A DNA stretch of 64,000 nucleotides, taken from Sphingomonas echinoides. GTDB taxonomy: Bacteria > Pseudomonadota > Alphaproteobacteria > Sphingomonadales > Sphingomonadaceae. A program made the position numbers and the translations under genes. This document shows positions 25,732-35,136 of this stretch, one piece after another. The notes beneath the pieces are model-generated. The model was not told where the DNA came from, searched no databases, and saw only the letters and a program-made list of their open reading frames with translations. Location of the stretch: the NCBI RefSeq assembly GCF_029623395.1, contig NZ_JAPYKK010000003.1, positions 62,001 to 126,000 on the forward strand, read 5' to 3'. The first letter of the stretch is position 1. Each line of letters begins with the position of its first letter.

Positions 25732-27534
25732 ATGCCCCAGTATACGCCCCCCGTCCGCGACACGCGCTTCATCCTCGATCATGTGATCGGCCTGCAAAGC
25801 CACGCCAACCTCCCCGGATTCCAGAACGCGACCCCCGACGTGGTCGATGCGGTGCTCGAAGAGGGCGGCAAGTTCGTCGCCGAGGTGCTGTTCCCGCTCA
25901 ATTATTCGGGCGATCAGGAAGGCTGCGTCCGCCACGACGACGGTTCGGTCACGACGCCCAAGGGCTTCAAGGAAGCCTATCAGGCGTTCGTCGAATCGGG
26001 CTGGGGTACGCTCAGCGCGCCGGAGGAATTCGGCGGGCAGGGGATGCCGCATGTCGTCTCGACCGCGTTCCAGGAATATATGATCTCCGCGAACATGGCG
26101 TTCGCCATGTATCCCGGCCTCTCGCACGGGGCGATCGCGGCACTGCTGGTCAAGGGCTCGGACGAGCAGAAGGCCAAGTACGTCCCCAAGATGGTCAGCG
26201 GCGAATGGGGCGGGACGATGAACCTGACCGAGCCGCAGTGCGGCACCGACCTCGGCCTGATCCGCACCCGCGCCGAGCCGCAGGCCGACGGCTCCTATGC
26301 GATCACCGGCACCAAGATCTTCATCTCGTCGGGCGAGCATGACCTGACCAGCAACATCATCCACCTCGTGCTGGCGAAGACGCCGGGTGCGCCCGAAAGT
26401 TCGAAGGGCATTTCGCTGTTCGTGGTCCCGAAGTTCATGGTCGGCGATGACGGGGCGATCGGCGCGCGCAACGCGGTCAGCTGCGGCTCGATCGAGCACA
26501 AGATGGGGATCCACGCCAATTCGACCTGCGTGATGAACTATGACGGCGCGATCGGCTGGCTTGTCGGCGAGGAAATGAAGGGTCTCGCCGCCATGTTCAT
26601 CATGATGAACGCCGCGCGCCTGGGCGTCGGCTTGCAGGGCCTTGGCGTTGCCGAAGTCGCGTACCAGAACGCGGTCCAGTACGCGCAGGACCGCCGCCAG
26701 GGCCGCTCGCTCACCGGCGCGAAGGAGCCGGGCGAGAAGGCGGACACGCTGTTCGTCCACCCCGACGTCCGCCGCATGCTGATGGAGTCGAAGGCGCTGA
26801 CCGAAGGCCTTCGCGCCCTCTGCCTCTGGGGCGCGCTCCAGGCCGATCTGGAGCATGCCGCGGTCAGCGACGAAGAGAAGCAGCTCGCGGGCGATCTGCT
26901 CGGGCTGCTGACGCCGGTCATCAAGGGCTATGGCACCGACAAGGGCTATGACATCGCGACCAACGCGCAGCAGGTTTACGGCGGCCACGGCTACATCGCC
27001 GAATGGGGCATGGAGCAATACGTCCGCGATGCGCGGATCGCGATGATCTACGAAGGCACCAACGGCGTGCAGGCGATGGACCTGGTCGGCCGCAAGCTCG
27101 CGCAGAACGGCGGACGCGCGGTGCAGGCGTTGTTCAAGGTCGTCGCCGAGGAAGTCGCTGCCGCCAAGGCCGATCCCGCAACCGCCGTGTTCGCGGGCGC
27201 GCTGGAAAAGGCGAATGGCGATCTCCAGCAGGCGACCGTCTGGTTCATGCAAAACGGCATGCAGAACCCCGACAATGTCGGCGCGGGCGCGCACAGCTAC
27301 ATGCACCTGATGGGCATCGTCGCGGTCGGGCTGATGTGGCTGCGGATGGCGGTCGCGGCGACCAAGCTGAAGGCAGCGGGCGAGGGGGACCGGAAGTTTC
27401 TCGACGCCAAGCTTGTGACGGCGCGCTACTTCGCGGAGCGCGTGATGCCTGAGGCTGGCGCGCTGCGCCGCAAGATCGAGGGCGGGTCCGAGTCGCTGAT
27501 GGCGCTTCCGCCGGAGATGTTTGAGGCGGCTTGA
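25732..27534 (+). CDS. Acyl-CoA dehydrogenase (long form with C-terminal domain, FadE/DmdC-like)
   Basis: This 600-aa FAD enzyme oxidises an acyl-CoA to the enoyl-CoA. Signatures include [20 protein letters not shown] (about residues 163-182), [13 protein letters not shown], and the catalytic Glu in [19 protein letters not shown] (about 440-458). The extra ~140 residues after that match the acetyl-CoA dehydrogenase-like C-terminal domain of the 600-aa subfamily, which includes methylmercaptopropionyl-CoA dehydrogenases. Substrate cannot be read from sequence. It is translated with the MerR gene 4 bases upstream. Confidence 0.92.
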   Translation: MPQYTPPVRDTRFILDHVIGLQSHANLPGFQNATPDVVDAVLEEGGKFVAEVLFPLNYSGDQEGCVRHDDGSVTTPKGFKEAYQAFVESGWGTLSAPEEFGGQGMPHVVSTAFQEYMISANMAFAMYPGLSHGAIAALLVKGSDEQKAKYVPKMVSGEWGGTMNLTEPQCGTDLGLIRTRAEPQADGSYAITGTKIFISSGEHDLTSNIIHLVLAKTPGAPESSKGISLFVVPKFMVGDDGAIGARNAVSCGSIEHKMGIHANSTCVMNYDGAIGWLVGEEMKGLAAMFIMMNAARLGVGLQGLGVAEVAYQNAVQYAQDRRQGRSLTGAKEPGEKADTLFVHPDVRRMLMESKALTEGLRALCLWGALQADLEHAAVSDEEKQLAGDLLGLLTPVIKGYGTDKGYDIATNAQQVYGGHGYIAEWGMEQYVRDARIAMIYEGTNGVQAMDLVGRKLAQNGGRAVQALFKVVAEEVAAAKADPATAVFAGALEKANGDLQQATVWFMQNGMQNPDNVGAGAHSYMHLMGIVAVGLMWLRMAVAATKLKAAGEGDRKFLDAKLVTARYFAERVMPEAGALRRKIEGGSESLMALPPEMFEAA

Positions 27535-27557
27535 GGGTCGCGCTGACCTTGAACTAG

Positions 27558-27590
27558 GCGTCACCCCGGGCTTGGCCCGGGGAGCACCGA
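27558..27590. repeat. Intergenic palindromic repeat (CCCCGGGC-GGCCCGGGG)
   Basis: GTCACCCCGGGCTTGGCCCG runs on as GGGAGC; the hairpin arms are CCCGGGC and GGCCCGGG around TT. A related remnant (GTCACGGGGATGACG) lies near 27638-27653. It is placed between two convergent genes; the 155-base gap shows no coding sequence. Confidence 0.65.
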
Positions 27591-27689
27591 GGTATTGTCT
27601 CGCCATGCGCCGAAGCGTACCGCAGTGGATCGCGGCCGTCACGGGGATGACGGTGGGGCGGGGCTGAACAGCGGCCGCGCAGCCGAGGT

Positions 27690-28010
27690 TTAACGCGCAC
27701 TATGCAAGATGACGCCCTGTCGATAGGCGAGCTTCGCATCGCCGTGAACGCGCGTTCCGCGCCGCGTAACCTCGATCCCTATGGGACGATCGATTCGCGT
27801 CATCAACACCCCGAGGCAGTCATACTTTTCCATGCTGACCTCCCGGTCAGTTTCCACATGAATAGCAATACGTTCAGGGTCTCTGCTGATATTGCGCAGT
27901 ACAATGTCTTCGCCGAAGAACCGCCGGATCGTCTCGCTGATGAATCTCGCGTCTTCACCGAGCAAAGGAACCGGCGTGGTGGGTAAGGACTGAGGGCGGG
28001 CGGCGGGCAT
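27690..28010 (-). CDS. Hypothetical protein
   Basis: This 106-aa protein has a Pro-rich first 15 residues, then mixed alpha/beta-looking sequence with no motif I recognise. No signal peptide or membrane segment is seen. No clear ribosome site precedes the ATG, so a shorter start is possible. It converges with the acyl-CoA dehydrogenase gene and opens a lower-GC strip (to about 28600) unlike its surroundings. Confidence 0.5.
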   Translation of the reverse strand: MPAARPQSLPTTPVPLLGEDARFISETIRRFFGEDIVLRNISRDPERIAIHVETDREVSMEKYDCLGVLMTRIDRPIGIEVTRRGTRVHGDAKLAYRQGVILHSAR

Positions 28011-28140
28011 GCGAACAGCGTAGTCGGTTTCTCAATGTCCGCAATTGGGAACGTCATCGCGATTTATGAACGTCTACACATGGGTGCTAGCCGAACGGCC
28101 GTTTCCGAAAGATAGCTGTCGTCTGCTACAGTAGGATCAA

Positions 28141-28353
28141 TCAATCAGTTCCCAGTCGGATTGGTCGCGGTTCATGCGAGAACGCTTCCTGTTTCCAGGA
28201 AACAGCCTCCATGCACTCGCGAAAGACAGCGATTGCGTCACTCTTATTAGCGACAGCGTCGGGGTCTTTCGCCGCGATGTGCTCAAACAGGGCAAAGGCG
28301 ACGGATGTGTCGCCAGCAGCAGCAGCTTGCAGCCGCATATCGGGATCGAGCAT
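28141..28353 (-). CDS. Small hypothetical protein in a lower-GC strip
   Basis: This 70-aa ORF starts from ATG 28353 with AAGG 6 bases before it. It looks mainly helical, with Ala-rich and acidic patches. No family is recognised. A longer frame to 28617 exists but runs antisense into the next gene. The sequence around it (28011-28606) is less GC-rich than the rest of the window. Apart from this ORF I see no gene in 28354-28606. Confidence 0.4.
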   Translation of the reverse strand: MLDPDMRLQAAAAGDTSVAFALFEHIAAKDPDAVANKSDAIAVFRECMEAVSWKQEAFSHEPRPIRLGTD

Positions 28354-28606
28354 GTTCAGCCTTGTTGTTGTGTATGGCCCACGGTGACTTCGCGCTACGG
28401 AATGCGCAAGCTGATCGATAGCGGGGAAACTCGACCGATCGTTGGTTTCCGAAGGCTGGGAGCAGCGCGTGCACTTGCCTTCGACTCCGCTTGCCGAGTC
28501 AAGACCGCGTTGATGGGGATGTTCATCCATTATTGCGCGGAACCGGAACCGCTGCATTTTTGGCAGAGACCGGTTATCGTACGATCCCTGCAACGAAAGG
28601 CCCCCA

Positions 28607-28957
28607 ATGCCCGCCACTCTCTACGGCATCCCCGCCTGCGACACCGTCAAGAAAGCCCGCACCTGGCTCGACGCCAACGGCATCCCCTACACTTTCCACA
28701 ACTACAAGACCGCTGGCGTAGACCCCGCGCTGCTGCGCGATTGGATCGACCAGCTCGGCTGGGAAACCGTCCTCAACCGCGCCGGCACCACCTTCCGCAA
28801 GCTCCCCGACGCAGACAAGACCGACCTCGACGCCGACAAGGCGCTCGCGCTCCTGCTCGCCAACCCCTCCGCCATCAAACGTCCGATCCTCGTCAAGGAC
28901 GACGTCCTGCTGGCAGGCTTCAAGCCCGATACCTATGTTGAGGCCCTCAAGCCCTGA
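28607..28957 (+). CDS. ArsC/Spx-family (YffB-like) thioredoxin-fold protein
   Basis: This 116-aa thioredoxin-fold protein has a single N-terminal Cys in GIPACDTVKKA (Cys11). The conserved tail KRPILVKDDVLLAGFKPDTY is shared with ArsC and Spx. One Cys and no arsenate-resistance neighbours argue for the YffB/Spx-like group rather than a true arsenate reductase. It lies 17 bases before the DUF427 gene on the same strand. Confidence 0.85.
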   Translation: MPATLYGIPACDTVKKARTWLDANGIPYTFHNYKTAGVDPALLRDWIDQLGWETVLNRAGTTFRKLPDADKTDLDADKALALLLANPSAIKRPILVKDDVLLAGFKPDTYVEALKP

Positions 28958-28974
28958 TCTGAAGGACCAAACCC

Positions 28975-29256
28975 ATGCCGACTGCACGCTGGAACGGAGC
29001 CGTGATCGCCCAGTCGGACGAGACCGTGATCGTCGAGGGCAACCATTATTTCCCCGCCGACAGCATCGTCGCTGACCTGTTCGAACCGAGCGCGACGCAC
29101 TCGCATTGTCCGTGGAAGGGCGACGCGAGCTACAAGACGGTCGTCGTCGACGGCAAGCGCAACGTCGACGCGGCATGGTATTACCCCGACCCCAAGCCCA
29201 AGGCCGCCGAGATCAAGGACCGCTTCGCCTTCTGGAAGGGCGTCACGGTCGACTGA
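28975..29256 (+). CDS. DUF427-domain protein
   Basis: The protein is 93 aa. It carries the family's compact beta-barrel pattern: ARWNGAVIAQSDETVIVEGN, YFPADSI, THSHCPWKGDASYK and AAWYYPDPKPKAAEIKDRFAFW. The conserved CPWKG is at about residues 45-49. The biochemical function of the family is not established. Probably co-transcribed with the preceding ArsC/Spx-like gene. Confidence 0.88.
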   Translation: MPTARWNGAVIAQSDETVIVEGNHYFPADSIVADLFEPSATHSHCPWKGDASYKTVVVDGKRNVDAAWYYPDPKPKAAEIKDRFAFWKGVTVD

Positions 29257-29316
29257 ACGGGGCCGCCCGCCGCGCCCGACTGGCGCGCGGGCGCACAAGC
29301 CGCTATTCGGGCGGGC

Positions 29317-30183
29317 ATGTCCACGACCTTCACGATCGACACCGCGACCAGTCGCGCCAACCCGACGCCCGCGCCGATGAAGCGTCTCACCGTGCCCGCG
29401 ATCCGCGCGAGTAAGGGTAAGGGCGGCGACCCGCTGGTGATGCTCACCGCTTATACCGTGCGCACCGCGCAACTGCTCGATCCGCATTGCGACATGCTGC
29501 TGGTCGGCGACAGTCTGGGGCAGGTTATCTATGGGCTCCCGTCGACCGTCCCCGTCACGCTAGAGATGATGGCGGCGCACGGCGCGGCGGTGGTGCGCGG
29601 CAGCTATCATGCGGTGGTCGTCATCGACATGCCGTTTGGCAGCTACGAAGCCTCCCCCGAGAAGGCGTTCGAAAGCGCCGCATACCTCTTGAAGCAAACC
29701 GGCGCGGCGGCGGTGAAGCTCGAAGGCGGTACCGCGATGGCGCCAACCGTCCGCTTCCTCAGCGAACGCGGGATTCCGGTGGTGGGGCATGTCGGTCTCA
29801 CCCCGCAGGCCGTCAACGCCTTGGGCGGCTATGGCGCGCGCGGGCGCAGCGCCGCCGAAGCCGAGAAGATCGTCGCGGATGGCTGCGCGATCGCCAAGGC
29901 GGGCGCGTTCGCGCTCGTCATCGAAGGCGTGGTCGAGCCGATCGCGATCGAACTGACCCGGATGGTCGCGTGCCCGACGATCGGGATCGGCGCGTCGGCA
30001 CAGTGTGATGGACAGGTGCTCGTTACGGAGGACATGCTCGGCCTGTTCGAACGCACCGCGCGGTTCGTGAAGAAATACGACGATCTGGGTGGCCGCATTT
30101 CCGCCGCAGCCGCGACCTATGCGGCGGAGGTCCGTTCGCGCGCCTTTCCCGGTGCCGAACAGGTTTACGCGCCGAAGGATTGA
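29317..30183 (+). CDS. panB: 3-methyl-2-oxobutanoate hydroxymethyltransferase
   Basis: This 288-aa enzyme forms ketopantoate for pantothenate and CoA synthesis. The TIM-barrel signatures are [30 protein letters not shown] (metal-binding Asp), [33 protein letters not shown] and the catalytic Glu in LVIEGVVEP. No panC or panD lies beside it. Confidence 0.95.
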   Translation: MSTTFTIDTATSRANPTPAPMKRLTVPAIRASKGKGGDPLVMLTAYTVRTAQLLDPHCDMLLVGDSLGQVIYGLPSTVPVTLEMMAAHGAAVVRGSYHAVVVIDMPFGSYEASPEKAFESAAYLLKQTGAAAVKLEGGTAMAPTVRFLSERGIPVVGHVGLTPQAVNALGGYGARGRSAAEAEKIVADGCAIAKAGAFALVIEGVVEPIAIELTRMVACPTIGIGASAQCDGQVLVTEDMLGLFERTARFVKKYDDLGGRISAAAATYAAEVRSRAFPGAEQVYAPKD

Positions 30184-30294
30184 GTCCCGACTGTTTCCCT
30201 ATCGTACCGCAGCGTAACGATTGCCCGCTTTTGTTTGGGCAAGCGGAAGGCTAAGGTCCGCAGCTTCCCGCCCCGATCGATGGAGTTTCCCCAA

Positions 30295-30993
30295 GTGGCC
30301 GTGCCACCCAACACCGATGCCGCATTCCTCCGGGAAGTCGACGAGGAACTCCGCCGCGACCAGATGGCGACCGCCTGGCGCCGTTACGGCATCGCCGCGA
30401 TCGCGATCGTCGTGCTGATCGTCCTCGGCTTCGGCGGATGGCAGATCTATCGCGCGCACCAGCAATCGGTCGCGGGCGAAGAGGGTGAGGCGCTGAGCAA
30501 GGCGTATGAGGACAGCGCCGCGCGCCGTCCGGCTGCAACGACCGAGTTTGCGGCGCTGACGGATTCGAACGTCGAGGGGTATCGCGCGCTGGCGCTGATG
30601 AGCCAGGCGGATGCGTTGCTCCAGAAGAACGATCTGCGCGGCGCCGCGGCGAAGTTCGCGACGATCGCCAACGACGGCTCGATCGGGCAGCCGTTCCGCG
30701 ATCTCGCGCTGATCCGTCAGACCAGTGCGGAACTGGATACGATCAAGCCCGACGTCGTCGTCGCGCGGCTGCGCGGGCTCGCGGTCAAGGGCAATCCGTG
30801 GTTCGGCAGCGCGGGCGAGATGGTCGCCGTGTCGTATCTCAAGATGGGCCGTCGCGATCTCGCGGGCACGCTCTACGGCCAGATCGCGCGCGAGCCCGAC
30901 GTGGCCGAGTCGGTTCGGCAACGTGCCGTTCAGATGGCGGGCGTATTGGGCGTTGATGCTGTGAACCAGCCGAAGGAACAGAAGTCGCAATGA
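30295..30993 (+). CDS. YfgM-like membrane-anchored tetratricopeptide protein
   Basis: The 232-aa protein has one N-terminal membrane anchor (GIAAIAIVVLIVLGFGGWQIY, about residues 26-46) and a periplasmic helical-repeat domain. This fits the TPR_21/YfgM ancillary factor of the SecYEG-PpiD chaperone network. I favour the GTG at 30295 because GGAG lies 9 bases before it; the ATG at 30280 has no ribosome site. It overlaps bamB by 4 bases, the usual yfgM-bamB-der order. Confidence 0.85.
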   Translation: MAVPPNTDAAFLREVDEELRRDQMATAWRRYGIAAIAIVVLIVLGFGGWQIYRAHQQSVAGEEGEALSKAYEDSAARRPAATTEFAALTDSNVEGYRALALMSQADALLQKNDLRGAAAKFATIANDGSIGQPFRDLALIRQTSAELDTIKPDVVVARLRGLAVKGNPWFGSAGEMVAVSYLKMGRRDLAGTLYGQIAREPDVAESVRQRAVQMAGVLGVDAVNQPKEQKSQ

Positions 30994-32342
30994 AGATGAC
31001 CAATCGAGTTCTCCTGGTCGCGGTCTCCGCCATCGCGTTGAGCAGCTGCGCGACGTTCAAGGGGAAGAAGAAGACCCCGGTGCTTGGCAATCGCATCGCG
31101 ATTCTGCAGGGCGAGAACGACGTGATCGCGGACAAGACGATCGCCGAGGTCCAGATCCTGGTGCCGCCGGCGACGACCAACGACAGCTGGGCGCAGCCTG
31201 GCGGGAGCGCGTCGAAGTCGCTCGGGCAGTTGACGTTGGGTACCTCGCTCAATCGTGCGTGGAGCGTGACGATCGACGGGGGCAGCAACCGCCAGCGGCT
31301 CGGTGCGGCGCCAGTGATCGCGGGCGGCAAGCTGTACGCGATCGACGTCAACGCGATGGTCCACGCCTATTCGGCGAGCACCGGCGCCTCCGTTTGGGAA
31401 GCCAATATCGCGACGGCCGACAAGAAGGCGCGCAGCGCGCGCTTCGGCGGCGGCGTCAGCGTCGACGAGGGCAAAGTCTTCGCGACCGACGGCCTTGGCG
31501 ACGTGGTCGCGCTCGATGCGGGGACCGGCAAGGAATTGTGGCGCGCCAAGCCCGGTGCGCCGCTGCGCGGTGCGCCCTCGGTCGCCAACGGCCAGGTCTA
31601 TGTGCTGAGTCAGGACAACCAGTTGTACGTACTGTCGCAGGCCGACGGCACGGTGGTGTGGACCGCCTCGGGCTCGATCGAGACGCAGGGCGTGTTCGGC
31701 GTCGCAGCACCCGCGGTCAGCCAGGGTACGGTCGTTGCGGGCTTCTCTTCGGGTGAACTCAACGCCTATCGTTACGAGAACGGCCGCACCTTGTGGCAGG
31801 ACGCGCTGTCGCGCTCGTCGATCTCGACCTCGGTGTCATCGCTTGCCGACATCGATGCGGATCCGGTGATCGACCGCGGGATCGTCTTCGCGGTCGGGCA
31901 GGGCGGCCGCATGGTCGCGCTCGAAATCGTCTCGGGCCAGCGCCTGTGGGAACAGAACTTCGCGGGCATCTCGACCCCATGGGTCGCGGGCGAATGGGTG
32001 TTCATCGTCACCGACGATGCGCGTCTCGTCTGTCTAGCACGCGCGACCGGCAAGGTGCGGTGGATCAGCCAGCTGCGTCATTTCGAGAGCGAGAAGATCC
32101 AGAAGGACGGCACGATCAAGGACAAGAAGAAGTCGAATGCGATCACCTGGTATGGCCCGGTGCTCGCAGGCGGTCGTCTGATCCTGACCAACTCGCTCGG
32201 CGAGATTGTCTCCGCGTCGGTCGAGGACGGCAAACTTGGCACCGTGATCGAAGCGAAGGCGCCTTTCACTCTGCCGCCGGTCGTCGCCAATTCAACGCTC
32301 TACGTGCTCGACCAGAAGGGTCGTCTGGCTGCATATAAGTAA
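30990..32342 (+). CDS. bamB: Outer-membrane assembly factor BamB (lipoprotein)
   Basis: This 450-aa lipoprotein of the BAM complex inserts beta-barrel proteins into the outer membrane. The signal peptide ends in a lipobox (IALSSC, Cys at about residue 22). PQQ-like repeats forming the eight-bladed propeller are visible from about residue 100 (ASTGASVWEAN, DAGTGKELWRAKPGAP, QADGTVVWTASG, RATGKVRWISQL). It starts inside the yfgM-like stop (ATGA), with der 50 bases downstream. Confidence 0.94.
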   Translation: MKMTNRVLLVAVSAIALSSCATFKGKKKTPVLGNRIAILQGENDVIADKTIAEVQILVPPATTNDSWAQPGGSASKSLGQLTLGTSLNRAWSVTIDGGSNRQRLGAAPVIAGGKLYAIDVNAMVHAYSASTGASVWEANIATADKKARSARFGGGVSVDEGKVFATDGLGDVVALDAGTGKELWRAKPGAPLRGAPSVANGQVYVLSQDNQLYVLSQADGTVVWTASGSIETQGVFGVAAPAVSQGTVVAGFSSGELNAYRYENGRTLWQDALSRSSISTSVSSLADIDADPVIDRGIVFAVGQGGRMVALEIVSGQRLWEQNFAGISTPWVAGEWVFIVTDDARLVCLARATGKVRWISQLRHFESEKIQKDGTIKDKKKSNAITWYGPVLAGGRLILTNSLGEIVSASVEDGKLGTVIEAKAPFTLPPVVANSTLYVLDQKGRLAAYK

Positions 32343-32392
32343 CCGCACCACGGCGGGGTGACGTGGACGTGCGCTTCCCCTAAGGGGAGCGC

Positions 32393-33790
32393 ATGTCCAG
32401 TCTCCCTGTGGTCGCTATTATCGGCCGGCCGAACGTCGGCAAATCGACGCTCTTCAATCGTCTCGTCGGAAAGAAACTCGCGCTCGTCGACGATCGCCCC
32501 GGCGTGACTCGCGATCGGCGCGAAGGCGCGGCGACGCTCGTCGGCCTCGATTTCCGCGTCATCGACACCGCCGGTTACGAGGACAAGGACGCCGCGTCCT
32601 TGCCCGGCCGGATGCGCGCGCAGACCGAGGCCGCGGTCGCGCAGGCCGACGTCGCGCTGTTCCTGTTCGATTCGCGCGCGGGCATCGTCCCGCTCGACGA
32701 AGAAATCGCGCGCTGGCTGCGCGGGTCGACCACCCCGGTCATCCTCGTCGCCAACAAGGCCGAGGGCAAGGCCGGGGCAGACGGAATCCTCGAGTCGCTC
32801 TCGCTCGGTTTCGGCGATCCGGTCGAACTGTCGGCGGAGCATGGCGAGGGGCTGGTCGAACTGTTCGACGCGCTGCTCCCCTTCATCGAACCCGAGAAGG
32901 ACGCCGCGGGCGACGACATTCCCAACGCCGACGTCGATGAGGAATATGCCCCCGACGCGCCGCTCAAGCTCGCGATTATCGGACGCCCGAACGCGGGCAA
33001 ATCGACGCTGATCAACCGCATTCTGGGCGAAGACCGTCTGATCACCGGTCCGGAAGCGGGCATCACGCGCGATTCGATCGCGGTCGACTGGATCTGGCAC
33101 GACCCCGAGCGCGAGCCCGGCGAGGATGCGCGCAAGGTCCGGCTGATCGACACGGCGGGTATGCGCAAGCGCGCCAACGTGCAGGACAAGCTCGAGAAGC
33201 TGTCAGTCGCCGATGCGCTCCACGCGATCGATTTCGCCGAAGTCGTCGTGCTGTTGCTCGATGCGACACGCGGCCTCGAATCGCAGGATCTCCGCATCGC
33301 CGATGCCGCGCTTCAGGAAGGCCGCGCGCTGATCGTCGCGATCAACAAATGGGACGTGGCGGAGAATGCCTCCAGCCTGTTCAACGGCATCCGCACTGCG
33401 CTCGAGGACGGCCTTAGCCAGATCAAGGGCATGCCGGTGCTGACTGTCTCGGCGGCGACCGGCAAGGGGCTCGATACGCTGCTCAAGGTCGCGTTCGACA
33501 CGCGCGATGCGTGGTCGCGCCGTGTCGGCACGGGCGAACTCAACCGCTGGTTCGAGCGCGCGGTCGAGGCCAACCCGCCGCCCGCGCCTGGCGGCAAGCG
33601 GATCAAGCTGCGCTATCTGACGCAGGCGAAGACGCGTCCGCCCGGCTTCGTGCTGTTCGGCACGCGAGTCGATCAGTTGCCGACGAGCTATCAGCGGTAT
33701 CTGATCAACGGCATCCGGCGCGATCTCGGGTTCGGTGCGGTTCCAGTGCGGCTGACGTTGCGGGCGCCGAAGAACCCGTTCGACCGGTAA
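32393..33790 (+). CDS. der: Ribosome-biogenesis GTPase Der (EngA)
   Basis: This 465-aa protein has two tandem G domains and a C-terminal KH-like domain, needed for 50S assembly. Domain 1 has GRPNVGKS (residues 11-18) and DTAGYED. Domain 2 has GRPNAGKS (about 198-205), DTAGMRKRANV and NKWD. The C-terminal KLRYLTQAKTRPPGFVLFGT is typical. Domain 1 has NKAEG where NKxD is usual, a common Der variant. Confidence 0.96.
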   Translation: MSSLPVVAIIGRPNVGKSTLFNRLVGKKLALVDDRPGVTRDRREGAATLVGLDFRVIDTAGYEDKDAASLPGRMRAQTEAAVAQADVALFLFDSRAGIVPLDEEIARWLRGSTTPVILVANKAEGKAGADGILESLSLGFGDPVELSAEHGEGLVELFDALLPFIEPEKDAAGDDIPNADVDEEYAPDAPLKLAIIGRPNAGKSTLINRILGEDRLITGPEAGITRDSIAVDWIWHDPEREPGEDARKVRLIDTAGMRKRANVQDKLEKLSVADALHAIDFAEVVVLLLDATRGLESQDLRIADAALQEGRALIVAINKWDVAENASSLFNGIRTALEDGLSQIKGMPVLTVSAATGKGLDTLLKVAFDTRDAWSRRVGTGELNRWFERAVEANPPPAPGGKRIKLRYLTQAKTRPPGFVLFGTRVDQLPTSYQRYLINGIRRDLGFGAVPVRLTLRAPKNPFDR

Positions 33791-33871
33791 GCAGGAGCAA
33801 AGACGCGCAACGGGTAGCGGTTTCTGATTGCGCGTTCCCTTTAGACGAACGCCGCCATTGCGGCGCGGAGT

Positions 33872-34022
33872 ACCCTGAAATCAGTTCAGGGTGGCGCCGG
33901 GTGGGGGCACGCCGGAATTCTCATATCACCCGTCATGCTGAGCTTGTTTCAGCATCCACCGTGCAGCGTGCGTGGACCGTCATGGTGGCGCGGTGGACCA
34001 TGAAACGAGTTCAAGGTGACGC
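33872..34022. repeat. Intergenic repeats: single hairpin plus inverted-pair unit
   Basis: A lone hairpin ACCCTGAA/TTCAGGGT lies at 33872-33892. The inverted pair follows at 33931-34022: CGTCATGCTGAGCTTGTTTC then AGCATCC on the left, and TGAAACGAGTTCAAGGTGAC on the right. It is the same family as 21490-21582 and again sits between convergent genes (der and the rRNA methyltransferase). A further weak stem (ACGCGCAA/TTGCGCGT, 33803-33835) follows the der stop. No gene is seen in 33791-34051. Confidence 0.75.
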
Positions 34023-34051
34023 CGGTGTGGGAACGCCGGAAGGCGCAGACA

Positions 34052-34855
34052 TCACGTTCCCGGTTGCCCGCCCAGCACTTGATACGCCATCACCGCGGTC
34101 GCGACGGCGGCGTTGAGGCTGTCCGCCTTGCCGAGCATCGGGATCTTGACCAGTGTGTCGCATTCCGCGGCGTAAGCGTTGGGCATCCCTTGCGCCTCAT
34201 TACCAGTCAACAGGAAGGTCGGCGCCCGATACGTCGCCGCACGGTAATCGGTCATTGTGTCGAGGCTCAGACCCACCAATTGCCCAGCGCCGCCGCGCAG
34301 CCACGGCACGAACGCTTCCCATTCGCACTGCACCACCGGCACGGTGAACAGCGCCCCCATGCTCGCGCGCACCGCCTCGACCGAGAAGGGGTCGACGCAC
34401 TCCCCGATCAGGATGAGCCCGCCCGCACCGACCGCATCACCGGTGCGCAGGATCGTGCCAAGATTACCCGGGTCACGCATCCGCTCGGCCACCAGCCAGA
34501 TCGCTGCGGAGTCGCGGTCAAGGCTGTCGAGCGTCCGGGTGAACTCCGCGAACACGCCGACCACCGCCTGCGGATTGTCCTTGCCCGACAGTTTGGAAAG
34601 AATGTCGGGAATGGTCTCGATCGCTTCGCCGCCGGCCGCCTCGACCGCGTCGACCAGCGCCAGCACCAACGGGTGCGCCGCGCTGTCGCGCGCGAAAAAC
34701 AGGAACTGCGGGATGCGTCCGGCCTCGCGCGCTTCGGTCAGGATGCGCAGCCCCTCGGCAAGGAACAGACCTTCCTCGCGCCGGTGTCGCTTTTCGCGCA
34801 GCGATCGCATCCGCTTGATCAGCGGGTTGGAATAAGCGGTAATTTCACGGGGCAT
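34052..34855 (-). CDS. SpoU/TrmH-family RNA 2'-O-methyltransferase
   Basis: The 267-aa protein starts at ATG 34855. The N-terminal substrate-binding domain opens with ITAYSNPLIKRMRSLREKRH. The SPOUT knot domain has the family motifs AERMRDPGNLGTILRTGDAV (about residues 138-157), FLLTGNEAQGMP and VKIPMLGKADSLNAAVATAV. The target nucleotide (rRNA or tRNA) cannot be assigned. It begins 8 bases after the HPr stop and so may be the last gene of the chvI-ptsH transcript. Confidence 0.9.
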   Translation of the reverse strand: MPREITAYSNPLIKRMRSLREKRHRREEGLFLAEGLRILTEAREAGRIPQFLFFARDSAAHPLVLALVDAVEAAGGEAIETIPDILSKLSGKDNPQAVVGVFAEFTRTLDSLDRDSAAIWLVAERMRDPGNLGTILRTGDAVGAGGLILIGECVDPFSVEAVRASMGALFTVPVVQCEWEAFVPWLRGGAGQLVGLSLDTMTDYRAATYRAPTFLLTGNEAQGMPNAYAAECDTLVKIPMLGKADSLNAAVATAVMAYQVLGGQPGT

Positions 34856-34863
34856 TGCGGCAA

Positions 34864-35136
34864 TCAATCCTCGCCGAACTTGGCCTCGACCAGCTCGCAT
34901 AGCGCACTGACGGCGGACTCGGCATGGTCACCCTCGGCGGAAATGACGATCGTGTCGCCCATTGCGGCACCCAGCATCATCAACCCCATGATCGACGTGC
35001 CCGTCACCGATCCGGCACCTTCTTTTTCAACGTGGAGTTCGCACGGCTGGGTTGCCGCGAGGGTGACGAACTTGGCACTGGCGCGCGCGTGGAGGCCACG
35101 GCGGTTGGTGATGAGAACGCTGCGACTGACCGACAT
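34864..35136 (-). CDS. ptsH: HPr phosphocarrier protein
   Basis: This 90-aa protein has the phosphorylatable His16 (NRRGLHARAS) and Ser48 (GTSIMGLMML), the HprK target. The start at 35136 shares a TGATG with the EIIA stop. Neither enzyme I nor any sugar permease is in the window. In alphaproteobacteria this HPr works in a regulatory phosphorelay rather than in sugar uptake. Confidence 0.95.
   Translation of the reverse strand: MSVSRSVLITNRRGLHARASAKFVTLAATQPCELHVEKEGAGSVTGTSIMGLMMLGAAMGDTIVISAEGDHAESAVSALCELVEAKFGED

Noticed and set aside
25681-27642. 653-aa open frame on the minus strand
   Set aside because: Antisense to the acyl-CoA dehydrogenase gene; composition typical of a GC-rich shadow frame.
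28607-28957. True arsenate reductase
   Set aside because: Only one Cys in the thioredoxin fold and no arsenic-resistance neighbours; the YffB/Spx-like group fits better.
30199-30990. 263-aa open frame on the minus strand
   Set aside because: Antisense to the YfgM-like gene, which has a membrane anchor and a conserved overlap with bamB.
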